A stretch of DNA of 64,000 bases, from assembly GCA_022376515.1 (NCBI GenBank), contig WTXI01000010.1, forward strand, positions 248,001-312,000, given 5' to 3'. Under the pieces are notes generated by a model. The model saw only the letters and a program-made list of their open reading frames with translations, had not been told where the DNA came from and did no database searches. Of this stretch, positions 13,356 to 23,652 are shown one piece after another. The translations under genes and the position numbers were made by a program. This DNA comes from Lactifluus volemus. Lineage: Eukaryota; Basidiomycota; Agaricomycetes; Russulales; Russulaceae. The stretch's first letter is position 1, and each line of letters opens with the position of its first letter.

Positions 13356-13516
13356 CACTGGCGACGACGAAAGGAAAGTACACGGGGCGAAGACCAGGAG
13401 CGCGTTGATCACCGTCGAGTTCACCGTTCTATTGTGTTTGTCACGTGGGCGTGCCTTGATGAAGAAAATCCACGTGGTCTCCCACCACGGACATCCCAGT
13501 TAACGAAAACTCATCC
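13356..13516. promoter_or_regulatory. divergent promoter, PIF1 / DAP3
   Basis: Only 161 bp separate the two start codons, so the genes must share a bidirectional promoter. No TATA box. TCACGTGGGCGTG (13440-13452) and CCACGTGGTCT (13472-13482) each contain a CACGTG E-box, 32 bp apart. Confidence 0.6.
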
Positions 13517-15375
13517 ATGTCTTTCCTCACCGTGACCACACGGCCGCAGGCACAACTACATTCTTTTCGAAAAGTAGGGCTATCTTCGCAAGTGCGCTGC
13601 TATGCCGCTCAGGGAAAGGGCGTCTCCATGAAGCAGCAGCAGAGTAAGTGCTTTGGCTTCTATAGCCTCTTTATATGAAATCGACTCCTATGGGACTCGC
13701 TCAGACCAGGGGTACAAGGGGAACAAAAACCAAAAGTTGACCAAGAAACAGAAATGTATGGAAGCTATGCGGAACAATAGGTCTCCTGGCGTATGTGGTT
13801 TTGCTACATCGACGATGTGATATGTTTAAAACACCGTCTGAAATAGGCCTTTGTACAACTCCCCAGTGGCCAACTCAACCACGAGTTATTTCAGAGCCAG
13901 CGTCTGGATGAGCTTACTCTACCCGACTTTAATGCTGTTCGTGAACGACCGTCGCCGTCTTGCGTGCGCGTATCTGACAGGGACCACACAGGAGGACATT
14001 ACAGTGGCGAACCTGGGAAAGGCATTAACGTTTCCATTACCGGAGAATGATGTAGCTCGGGTCTTTGGAGTCCCACGCAATGTACTCTTGGATGTGAGTG
14101 TCATCCCACCCCGACTCTTTCCTGCTGTGAATTTCCTTCCTGCAGTTCCGTATTCTATCGAAGGCCGCGTCAGTTGTGCGCGACGTGACTATAAAACTTG
14201 TGGATCGGCTGCAAGCCGCGAGCCAGGAGTCGAGCCAAGAAAACAGATTTGTCCTGTGTCTGTTCCGTTTCCGTCCCTTGAGTCCCTTTTCCGCGTAACT
14301 CACAGCTCTCCCAGCCGGTTCCGCTGGTAACGGCAAGAGCTTCTTGCTATTACAAGGGGTTGAATATGCCGCGTCCGCTGGCTGGTTAGTGATGTATATT
14401 CCGCGTTGTGCGTCTGGATGGTCGTGCATAGGGCAAGTGCACTAAAACGTCTACAGGTATCAGCCTAGTCAATTCATCTACGCCATATTCATACGACCTA
14501 CGCACGCAGACGTATCTACAGCCCGTCTTTGCACAACAAACACTCCAACGCTTTCGCACCGCGAACCAGCATGCTCTGAGTTTGCTGTCCGCGGAGGACA
14601 AAATTGACTTGCCCGACTGTTTATCACTGCCTCGGGGCACTCCTCTTCTCAAGTTGATCGATGTTGGACTCAAAGATCAGACATCCGCACCAATTGTCTT
14701 GACAGCGCTGCTCGAAGCGCTTGGAAAACAAACGAAGTACGTCTATCCTCGTGTCCGTCTGCGATAACTCAATCAGAATGTGGTCCAGAATACCCGTCCT
14801 ACTTGCCGTGGATGACTTTCAAGCACTTTTCACCAAGACGGCGTACAAGACACCACAGTTTCAGAGTATTCGCGCGTGGCATTTATCCATGCCACGCCTC
14901 ATTCTCGAATATGCGAGTGGTCGGAAGTCGTTTGTGAGCTATAACTTCATCCGTGGTATACAAGCAAGCTATATGTTTATAACAGGCACGCGGGGCCGTT
15001 GTTGGAGCATTGTCACTCTCGGACAAAACTTACAGTCTCTCTCCAGAGCTTCGATATGCTTTGCATTTGCAATCATGGCTCCAACCATCACCATATCTCA
15101 AGGTTGCACCTGAGATTACAACTTTCACGAGAGGCATTCAGATTTTGAAGGTTCCTGAAAAGCTGAGCGTCAATGAGGCGGCGTCACTATTCGAGGTCTG
15201 GAATAAGAACAGAACCTTACATACTTGTGAGTCGATTTGTTGGTTCTTGTGCCAGATTGACATCGACCGTTCTTCAGCGGCGAATGATGAACTTTTCTTA
15301 GCAAAATATACGGAATCTGGAGGGAATCCACGGGACTTTGTTTGGAAAGGGTTGCTCTCTACGCTTCAGACATAA
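13517..15375 (+). CDS. RSM23: mitochondrial small-subunit ribosomal protein mS29 (DAP3/Rsm23)
   Basis: GTP-binding protein of the mitochondrial ribosomal small subunit. The N-terminus (MSFLTVTTRPQAQLHSFRK) is basic and hydroxylated like a mitochondrial presequence. Blocks: QLNHELFQSQRLDEL; ALTFPLPENDVARVFGVP; an exon giving FRILSKAASVVRDVTIKLVD; the P-loop SAGNGKSFLLLQGVEYA; YSYDLRTQTYLQP; PVLLAVDDFQALF (Walker B-like); QSIRAWHLSMPRLILEYAS; and GGNPRDFVWKGLLSTLQT at the end. About seven introns are needed; those near 14090-14145 and 14940-15000 are clear. The stop at 15375 is 147 bp before the kinesin start. Identity rests on the P-loop region and the overall order. Confidence 0.82.
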
Positions 15376-15522
15376 CATACTCTATTGTTAGACATAAACG
15401 TAGTATAATGATCACGTGACAGACGCGTCGCGATCTCGAACCCACCCATCGACGTGGACGACCACCAAGGGAAGGCTCTAAATCCTCAAGCCGCAGGCAG
15501 AGGCTTGGTATCCTCAAGTACA

Positions 15523-17922
15523 ATGCCAGCCTCATTTTCTATAGCTCTTCCTTCCGTCACGTCACTTAAACGGAAACACCTCAGTGATGACGACCATGAA
15601 CTTAAACATCCATCCAAACTGCCTACCATTGCCGAAGCAGGAACTGGGCGACCAATACGACCCCTGACGCAGAATGTAACCGCTGTTAACGTTGGAAATA
15701 TTCGTAATCTAGGAGTAGGACCCCCACCTCTTACCAAGCCACGTCCTCCGGCGTTGTCGGGCCCCCCGCCAACTACCATCACGACGCGTCCGGCTCGTGC
15801 AACTAGCGCACCGCCCAAGTCAGCCGCTCCTCGCTACATCTCCCAGCCAATAGCTGTCCCTCGCGCCACTGGGTTGCGGACATTATCGGGTCCGCAAAAG
15901 CCAACCTTTGGCGTTGGCGGAGATGATTTCCGGTTCCAGGCGTTGCAGAGCCAACCGCGTTTACGGACGGCAACGAATGCGAACTTGGCGGCGGACATGG
16001 ATGCAGAGCGTACGAAGATTGCAGTTCTGCAGGCAGAACAATCCACCCGTGCTCGCGACCTTTCTTCCGCGCGCACGCAGGAAGCTAGTCACAGGCGTGA
16101 GCTAGTTTCCCATGCTGATGAGCTAGATCCTTGCGCAAATACCACGCGCGTGAACTTCTCGACCTCGAAGAAGACGCTCGTCGCCGCGAACGCGAACTCC
16201 AGGACACCCGTGCAGACCTTACTGCAACGCGCGCCGACCTCGAACGGGAGCGAAAAACTGGCACATCGCTCAAAGAAGCGCTCGCGCAGCAGGGCGCGGA
16301 ACAGACATCCCTGCAGTCGCAGAACGTCGCGTTGCAAGCACAGCTCGCCACTCTTCGTGCGGCGAACGACGGAACCGCTGAGACGGTGTCGACACTCCGG
16401 CATGGCCTTGAAGCGGCGCGACACCGCATCGACGAACTCGAAGAGGAGGTGCGCGAGGCGGAGATGGTGCGCCGAAGGCTTCACAATATGGTGCAGGAGC
16501 TCAAGGGCAACATTCGTGTCTTTGCGCGCGTGCGACCGCTGGTGCCGTCTGATATGTCTGGTACCGAGGACGAGAAGGCCCGGAAGGAGGCACTGGCCAA
16601 CATGTTGTTCCCTGACACAAGGGATCATCGGGAGATTGTCCTCAGCTCTACGAGTGAGAGCGCAATGGGTCAGGAACGTAAAGAGGCTTGGAACTTCAGC
16701 TTCGATCGAGTATTACCCCTCTATGTCGCACATGTGGACATCAACGCTAAAGTCTCACATTTAGGTGTTTGAACCTCAATGCACACAAGACGAGGTCTTC
16801 GAAGAGATCTCACAGCTTGCGCAGAGCTGCACTGATGGTTATAATGTTTGTATTTTTGCCTACGGCCAAACTGGATCTGGAAAGTCGTTCACGATGGAAG
16901 GAGGATCTGTGAGTACCTTTCTAAAGTGTTACCGAAACCCCAACTGCAAGCCCTGTGATGCAGACAACCGAGGCCATGGGTATGATACCCCGCGCTGTAG
17001 AACAAGTGTTCCAAGTTGCTGAAGAGCTGAAGAGTAAGGGATGGGAATATTCCCTGGAAGGGCAGTTTCTTGAGATCGTATGTAGTTCGTCATTTATCGG
17101 GCCTGTATCTCATGGCGCAACGCAGTACAACGAGACCATCAACGACCTCCTCGGAAAGGGCGAATTTGATAAGAAGAAACACGAGATCAAGCATGAGAAA
17201 GGCTCAACCCGTGTTACAGATGTCGTCGTGCAACGACTCCGTTCACCAGCACAAGTTCGCTCTCTCCTTTCCTTGGCGAATTCAAGGCGCATGGTTGCAG
17301 CGACGCTTATGAACGAACGTTCATCGCGTTCGCATTCTGTCTTTACCCTGCGTATTCGCGGCACCAACACACATACTGGCCAGGTGTGCGAGGGCGCACT
17401 GAACCTTGTCGATCTGGCCGGTAGCGAGCGGCTCAATGCAAGTGGCGCTGGAAAGGACAAGGAGAGGCTACGAGAAACGCAGAATATCAATAAGAGCCTG
17501 AGCGCACTTGGAGATGTCATCGCAGCCCTGGGAGAGAAGAGCGACAAGAGCGACAAGCATATTCCTTATCGGAATTCCAAGGTAAAAAGAACTTATCGTG
17601 TACGCCAGGTTGAGAGACGTTGACACTGGGTTAGTTGACGTACCTATTGCAAAACTCATTAAGCGGCAACTCCAAGACGTTGGTGAGTACACCCCACGTT
17701 TTGAGGAGCGTGCACGCCCTGATATCTGAGAAAGATGTTTTTGAATCTCTCGCCGCTAGCGGCCCACCTCAACGAGTCACTTTGTTCGTTACGTTTCGCC
17801 ACCAAGGCAAGTAAAAACTCTAGGCGATGAAAACGACCGCGTTGTTGATGTTTCTTCTCGCGGAATAGGTCAACAACACACAAATCGGGACCGCAAAAAA
17901 GCAAGTCAAGAGCACTTCCTGA
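15523..17922 (+). CDS. kinesin-14, C-terminal motor (Kar3/KlpA type)
   Basis: Minus-end-directed microtubule motor for spindle and nuclear movement. A Pro/Ala-rich tail is followed by a long coiled coil and the kinesin-14 neck [14 protein letters not shown] directly before the motor. The motor shows the P-loop [11 protein letters not shown], switch I NERSSRSH, switch [10 protein letters not shown] and the IPYRNSK segment. The C-terminal exons read [32 protein letters not shown], then CSLRFATK and [17 protein letters not shown]. Introns begin at 16710, 16909, 17079, 17581, 17680 and 17811. The coiled coil is broken: the frame changes between 16096 and 16131 with no normal-sized intron available. 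Either a one-base assembly error or a 26-nt GT..AG intron (16097-16122) would repair it. The start is the first in-frame ATG. Confidence 0.88.
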
Positions 17923-18034
17923 ACTTTTTTTTTTGCAGCCTCTAAAAACACACAACTTCCACTTTTGTCGCAATGGACCTTTGTCATCCATCAAACTAAG
18001 CTTTATCCCGCCCTCGTCTGTTGCGCCCACTGCT
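17923..18034. other. kinesin 3' flank
   Basis: Contains a T-run at 17927-17935 and no open frame of note. Confidence 0.3.
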
Positions 18035-18409
18035 TCAGCTGGTTTGAGCGAGATTCAAGGCAGTGACGGCTGAACGATGTTGTGGGTCGCTGCAACATGG
18101 ATACGTCGATACCTTCCATTTGTCGAAAGTGTCTGTAGTGGTGCCTTTATGTAACTTGAAGTAGAGTTTGCGAATCACGTAGAGAATATAATGAGGAACA
18201 CTTAAATCCCCGCTTTGCTTTGCTATCGGAACAATGCCATTCCACAGGGTGCAGAAGTCATGTTGAAGTTCGGAGAGTGTGCTTTGTATGTCAAATTCAA
18301 AGTGTAATTGTCGAATGTGTGATATCACATCTCCAGCCATATGTTTAGTTACCCCGGAAGAGAACCTGAAGATTTGACCTGTAATGTGAATCAAGTTGGC
18401 AAGTAACAC
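18035..18409 (-). pseudogene. DUF6535-like protein fragment (relic)
   Basis: A 124-codon minus frame begins LLANLIHITGQIF and contains LSELQHDFCTLWNGIVPIAK and IRKLYFKLHKGTT, then STYPCCSD. This order (DFCxLWN, then an I-R-x-x-Y-x-x-L-H-x-G-T block, then YP-C) is the C-terminal region of the very large DUF6535-type families of Agaricomycetes, whose function is unknown. The transmembrane DUF6535 part is missing, so this is a fragment. Its last ~30 bases (rc of 18380-18420) recur at 56122-56155 beside a second copy. Confidence 0.5.
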
Positions 18410-18549
18410 ACTATCATTGCTATGTGAGAGGTATCATTGAATGTCATCCTGCAATTTGCCCAATTGGTCTTCAGCAAGCTCAATCCAATGGTCATTGCTT
18501 CACTGTTCTGGGACCTTCACAATGATATTGGCAACAATGGTGCTATCCA

Positions 18550-18747
18550 TGAAGCTTGCTGATGTGACACACCTGACACCTTTAGGGGACCTATCTACAG
18601 ACTGGATGTGGGTACAATCTATTGGGATTGGGCAGATGCTTAGGCCCCAGGATCTAAGCATCTGCCCAATCCCAATGGATTGTACCCACATCCAGTCTGT
18701 AGATAGGCCCCCTAAAGGTGTCAGGTGTGTTGCATCAGCAAGCTTCA
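18550..18747. repeat. imperfect inverted repeat (fold-back), arms ~93 bp
   Basis: The left arm (18550-18642) is matched in reverse complement by 18655-18747 with a few mismatches. The short loop is around GGCCCCAGGATC. Both strands therefore carry nearly the same short open frame, which is an artefact of the palindrome. No transposase reads through. Confidence 0.85.
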
Positions 18748-18910
18748 CACACATTAAGAATTGTCTGATTTTTTTTTGCAGTCAAGAGTTAATCAGATGA
18801 CAAAGTCCAGTTCAAGTATGCCAGTGATCCTGTCTGAACTAGCTAATGCAAGGAGGTAAGAAATAAAAAAATCCAGCTGATGATGAGAGGTGAAGGAATG
18901 AGCATCAATT

Positions 18911-19062
18911 GTCCACTTTAGGATGAAGTGGTCTAGGTCTGGTGATGGGTTCTGGACATATCCTGCTACCACCTTCTCAGAGAAGGTGGTAGCAGAGAAG
19001 GTGGTAGCAGGATATGTCCAGAACCCATCACCAGACCTAGACCACTTCATCCTAAAGTGGAC
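18911..19062. repeat. perfect 68-bp inverted repeat, 16-nt spacer
   Basis: 18911-18978 and 18995-19062 are exact reverse complements over all 68 bases. The spacer (18979-18994, AGAGAAGGTGGTAGCA) is itself a copy of the inner end of the right arm. Confidence 0.95.
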
Positions 19063-19585
19063 ATTTCTCCAAACCTTGTGAGCATGCAACAAAATATTTG
19101 TCTGCTTGGTCATGAATGCACATCAGGGTTGTGTCTCTAAATGAGATCATATGGGGAAGACTTGGAGTTGAGAAGATAGAATACAATATGGCAGAATAAA
19201 TCCAAAAGATGAGGGGGAAGAACAGTGTAGTGAAAGGGCTGTCCAGCCAAAAGATGTGCATGATGATGATGAGGAGATATCCCAAGGCAGATATCACAAC
19301 AGCTGGCCCACCTCTCCCCCCGGACGACAGCCAAACAAAGTCATGTGATGTCTTACAATTACCATTTGTAGCTACAGTAGTGTTATGGCGGCCCAGCTCA
19401 AAGTCGATACGAAAGCTGGAGCCAGTGATGTGTTTGCTTTCCCCTCTGTCACCGCGTCCCCCCCTTCTTGTTCTCACTGTTGCCACTTCCCCCCTTCTCG
19501 CTGTCCTCTCTCTCTTTGCCGCACCCGCCTCTCTGTTGCCACGATCGCTGCCCTTTGGCTATAACAAATGTAGCGAGTGTGAGGG

Positions 19586-19933
19586 TGTCCTAAGGGACAA
19601 CAGTAGCTCAGTATCACTCGCGCACTGTCAGCACGAGAACTGTGTATTCACCTAAGGGACAACAGTAGCTACTTTAGGTGAGTATGTGTGTGACTATGTA
19701 ATAACAGTTGCCTCACCTCAGTATCACTCGCGCACTGTCAGCACGAGAACTGAGGGGCCTACTGGGTACTAAAGAAGGTATATAAGGCCCTAAAGGCCAG
19801 ACAAGCATATATACTAAAGGAGATAAAGACGGGAGAGTCCATCTGCGGACACAAATATGCTAAACTAGTGCTCTAGCTAGCCTAGGTACTGAAAGTCTAA
19901 ATGAATGAATCTATGGTAATTTACTAATTGTCA
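19586..19933. mobile_element. possible solo LTR with internal duplications
   Basis: TGTCCTAAGGGACA starts an ~350-bp block with a TATA-like GGTATATAAGG at 19769-19779. TAAGGGACAACAGTAGCT occurs at 19591-19608 and 19654-19671. CAGTATCACTCGCGCACTGT begins second copies near 19609 and 19718. TG..CA ends and a TATA box fit an LTR, but no internal retrotransposon genes or flanking duplication were found. Confidence 0.35.
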
Positions 19934-20009
19934 TCGCATCGCAATCGCGATCTCGACATTGGCAGCCTGTCACCCTCCCATGCCTCTGTAAGCATGGTCA
20001 ACAGTGCGT

Positions 20010-20700
20010 CGCGTGTTTTTTTTTTTTTGACTTCTCACACTGACATTTCTTTTTCTTCTTTGATTTTCCTTCTTCTCCCTTTCGTCGTCTGCATCCCCCT
20101 CCGCTTCCTCTGTCTCTGCCTCTGCCTCGTCCTCCTGTGCCTCCTGCGCCTGTGCCACCTCCTGCTTTCACCTCCTCCGCATTGCGTGCCTCTGGACGGG
20201 GTGGTCCACAGCGTCACGCTGCCTACACCAACGCCTTCTCCACCTCCTCCCCGGTACGTTGTTACGCCGCCTGCCCCGCCCCAATGCGTGCTGACTTTTT
20301 TTCGTCGCCTCCTCCTCCTCCTCCTCTGCCTCCGCTGCCTTCCGCCTCTGCTACCTTGACCACCTCCTCCGGCGCCGCCGCCTCTGCCGCCTGGACCACC
20401 ATCTCCTGCGCCACCGCCTCCGCACCTCCTGCGCATCCCGTGCCGCGTGCACCTCCCGCGCGCCTTGCGCCTCTCACGCCTTCCGTGCCGCTTGCGCCTC
20501 CTCCTCCTACGCTTCCCGTGCCTCCCACGCCTCCTCCCGCGCTGCGCGCCTCCTCCTGTGCTTCCCGCAGTGCGTGCCTCCTCCCGCGCCCAGCGCGTTC
20601 TCTTGTGGCTCCCGCGCCCTGCGCCCTCTCCCACGCCTCCACCACCACCTCCTCCCCGTGACCCTGCAGCCCCCACCCCTGCCAGGGCTGTTCCACCAAG
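20010..20700. repeat. low-complexity C/T-rich tract
   Basis: About 690 bp in which the plus strand is strongly C+T rich with cct/gcc/tcc triplets, beginning with a T11 run. Every frame on both strands stays open, giving Arg/Gly-rich or Pro/Ala-rich translations. These are composition artefacts rather than genes. Confidence 0.8.
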
Positions 20701-21088
20701 GCTGGTGGAACCATTGGATCCTCCTGTACATAGTCCTAGATAGTGATTCATGTTGTAGTTTAGCCTCAAATATATGAATTTTAATGCTTAAATTTGTGTG
20801 CTTGAAAACTTTTGGTAAGCACAGATCTAAGCTGCCATTTAAGTGAATCTCCCAGCCCAAGATAGGCATAATGATTGTACAACTTAGGAGGTAGAAAAAA
20901 AAAAGGAAATTTTTTATTTGTGTGGCTGAAGAGCTGCGGCTAAGTCGAAGTCGCAGCAGAAAACTCGGCTAAGTCGAGTCATTCCCGTCACCAAAAATGG
21001 AAATCACGTGGTGTTGTTTGGTTGTCGTCCGGGGGGAGAGGAGGGGGACTTTATCACAACCCACAGGAGAAGTGTGAGGTAGACAGTG

Positions 21089-21419
21089 TGATTGACATGG
21101 AAGACATATAACAGAAGTCTGATGAGAGTCAGCAACACTAAATTTAGACTGATGATGAACAGGATCATGGAGAGATAGATCAAGACAGTGATTATTTCAG
21201 TCACAAGTTCTCTTTGACACCACAGGCAAAAAATGCTCAAGTCCAAGCCCCATTGTATGGATTGTGCACTGGCCTCTCAGGGCTCAGACTCAAATATTTT
21301 TTGCCTGTGATGTCAAAGAGATGCACTTCTCTTGGATAACTGAAATAATTACTGTCTTGATCCATCTCTCCATGTTCCTGTTCATCATCAGACTTCTATT
21401 ATGTCTTCCATGTCAATCA
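21089..21419. repeat. imperfect inverted repeat (fold-back), arms ~145-170 bp
   Basis: 21089-21260 (beginning TGATTGACATGGAAGACAT) pairs in reverse complement with 21275-21419. It has indels, including ~20 bp present only in the left arm (around 21128-21148). The loop is short. Older than the 18.9 kb hairpin, judging by mismatches. Confidence 0.8.
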
Positions 21420-21819
21420 TAGATATCAATTGGTGCATTGTTATGATATTTCTGCCAACCAAGCAGCAGTTATGCCAATACACAGGCTTAATAATATTGA
21501 AACATGTAGCTTGGACTATTCTCTGCTACCATTGCAGTATTGTTCTTAGTCCTCCCCAACCTAAAGCAGCCAAACTCCTCTGCCTTACTCACTGCCAACT
21601 TATGTTATTATGGTAAACTTGCTCTAAGTACTTTAAGCACTTTAAGTCATTTTAAGACAAGTTGGCCTTCCAGAAATTGCTTATTTTCACTTATTTTCTT
21701 TTTTTTATTACTTAAAATCAGGTCAATTTCAACATTTGAGTGAGTTTCAAGCATGTTTAAGTGAGATTCAAGCACTTTTAAGAGCATTTTAAGCAAAATA
21801 TAGTTGAGATTACACTACA
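21420..21819. other. AT-rich intergenic, nothing recognised
   Basis: A/T-rich with several TTTTAAG/CTTTAAG repeats at 21620-21800. No gene seen. Confidence 0.4.
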
Positions 21820-22615
21820 ACATCAATAATGACCTCGGTGCAATCACCAACTTTGAAATCGAAATCACCATCTGCTTGTGCGGTAAAGTTGTACAGCGCG
21901 ACGACGTAATTCACCGGTGTGGGGTTGGGTTTCGGCGGCGGCGGCGGCAGTGTTGCACGCTTCGCCGCCACCGTTGCCGCTGCTGCGGACGGCGAGTATG
22001 GCGGTGGAGCGGAGGCGATGAACTGGGTGGGAACTTTCCAGAACCGAAGGGAGCGGGCAGCAGCGGTGGAGACTTTTTGACAAACGTGCTGCTCGAAGAG
22101 GTAGCTCGTGAAACTGCGGTCGCTGATGATGCCGTTGATGATGAACGGCCGACGGACGCGGAGCCAGGACTTAACGCTCAGTTCTGGGAGATAATTTTCG
22201 CTGAGCGGATTGGTATGGGAGCGATCAGAATTAGCAGGGTTGAATGGGCTGGCAGGCGGGCGGCTTACACGTGGAAATGAAACGCTGATTGATGCCGAGC
22301 GCTTCTATGACCGCTGCGGTGTCGCCACGTTTGTCCTCGTAATCCGTAACGATCTGGTCGGCGAGTACGTCAATAGCGTTCTTGCCTTCCGAGAACTAGC
22401 TGATCTTGTCAAGAATCATGTAGTAAATAATGAGGCTTTATTGAAGAGTTGAAGAGCGTCATCCAGAAATGAAGGCTGGGAGAGATGAAATGGTACATCC
22501 TGCATGTAGTAATATGAATGAAAGAGTGGATCGATGAAACGGGTGGCGAGTGTCATGAAACGAGGTAAATGTTGCTTCATAGCCGCGTTGATATTCTCGT
22601 ACTCATTTGAAGCAC
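21820..22615 (-). pseudogene. BAR-SH3 protein remnant (Rvs167/amphiphysin-like)
   Basis: Minus-strand pieces of a membrane-curving endocytic adaptor: EYENINAAMKQHLPRF and DPLFHSYYYMQ (late BAR helix), YYMILDKIS then FSEGKNAIDVLADQI and YEDKRGDTAAVIEALG (BAR end), a linker APPPYSPS...LPPPPPKPNP, then the SH3 start NYVVALYNFTAQADGDFDF. An in-frame TAG at 22396-22398 stands where relatives have Gln. No usable donor joins the MQ exon to the next one. The first half of the BAR domain is absent and the SH3 stops after about 30 residues (stop 21820-21822). So it is broken and truncated at both ends. Confidence 0.65.
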
Positions 22616-22799
22616 AGGAGGTGACGCAGTCGCGGTGGCAAGAAGGCATACGGTAAGATGAACAAGATGAAGAATTCGGTAGTCCATAAATGTGATCGAT
22701 CGCTTTGGGTAGTACCAGTACCAGCTTCGCCCTAGAAAAAAAAGTTGAAAATAGGAAATCGGGTATCATTCAAGCTACATTTCTTTGTTGATTCGAGTG

Positions 22800-23652
22800 T
22801 TACCACCCTCCAGGCATATCGTCGCCTACCATTTCCGCGTGACGAAGTGGATAGTGAGGTGATCCGCGTGGTCTCTCTTCCCCACCACAGCCAAAATTGA
22901 GCTCCATATTGAGCGTGCGCGCCAGTTGAGCGTCGCGCTCCTCCTGCTCGCGGAGCGCACGTGCGCTCTCCTCTTCCCGGCGCTGCAGCTCACGTGCCGC
23001 CCATTCGTCATCGTCCTGATCCCGTCGTGGGCTCCTCTTCACCGCCGCTGCGGGAGCCGGTTTCAGCATCGGCTTTGCAGCCGAGGTAGAGGTCGGTGGT
23101 TGGAGGCAGAGGGAGGGCTGTCTGATAACGCCTTTGGATGTATGGGTCTGACAAGCCGGGCCCATCCTCGTCTCGAAGGGAGAACCTCATGGCAGCATCG
23201 TTCTAAAAGTAGTCCACGTTGGCTTGCGGCACTGGCATGGACGGTGCGGGGAAAGCGGGGGGAGGCGAGAGGGGATACGAGGAGCTGTACGAAGACGTTG
23301 CGGGCGTAGACATTGGGGGTGAGAATGTAGAGTGTACAGAGGGGATGTACGGTTGCGAAGGTGAGGGAGAGGTTATAGACTGGACTTGCGATTGAATAGG
23401 TGGGACATGGTGCCAGGCATGTGGAGGAGGGCTCTGGGGTGATGCATGTGGCCAAATAGCAGGGCCAGGTCTCGTCTCATATTGTGGATGGGGTGGGATG
23501 GTGCTCGAAGCCATGACATAGTGCTGGGTGGGTAGGGGTGTGACAAAATGAAGAGGGGTTGGGGATGCAGCATGCGGCGGCGGGGGCGATGAGAAAAGAT
23601 TAGGGGAATGTGGGTGAGGAGGCGAGGCTAAAGGAACATGGACTGCTGTCAA
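22800..23652 (-). pseudogene. proline-rich, UIM-like gene with a nonsense codon
   Basis: From 23652 a Pro/Ser-rich frame runs to NVDYF, meets TAG at 23203-23205, then continues in the same frame as NDAAMRFSLRDEDGPGLSD. After a further frame change near 23070-23120 comes an acidic helical block, DDEWAARELQRREEESARAL, followed by DAQLARTLNMEL, which resembles a ubiquitin-interacting motif. It ends at 22800. I do not recognise the family. If the TAG was CAG, the reading through it would be smooth, so I treat this as a decayed gene. It lies upstream of the BAR-SH3 remnant on the same strand, and the two could be parts of one disrupted locus. Confidence 0.45.

Noticed and set aside
18441..18800. 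Two matching proteins on opposite strands at 18.5 kb
   Set aside because: Consequence of the palindrome, not a gene pair.
20035..20769. 244-residue Arg/Gly-rich protein (minus strand)
   Set aside because: Product of C/T-rich composition; all frames are open and no motif exists.
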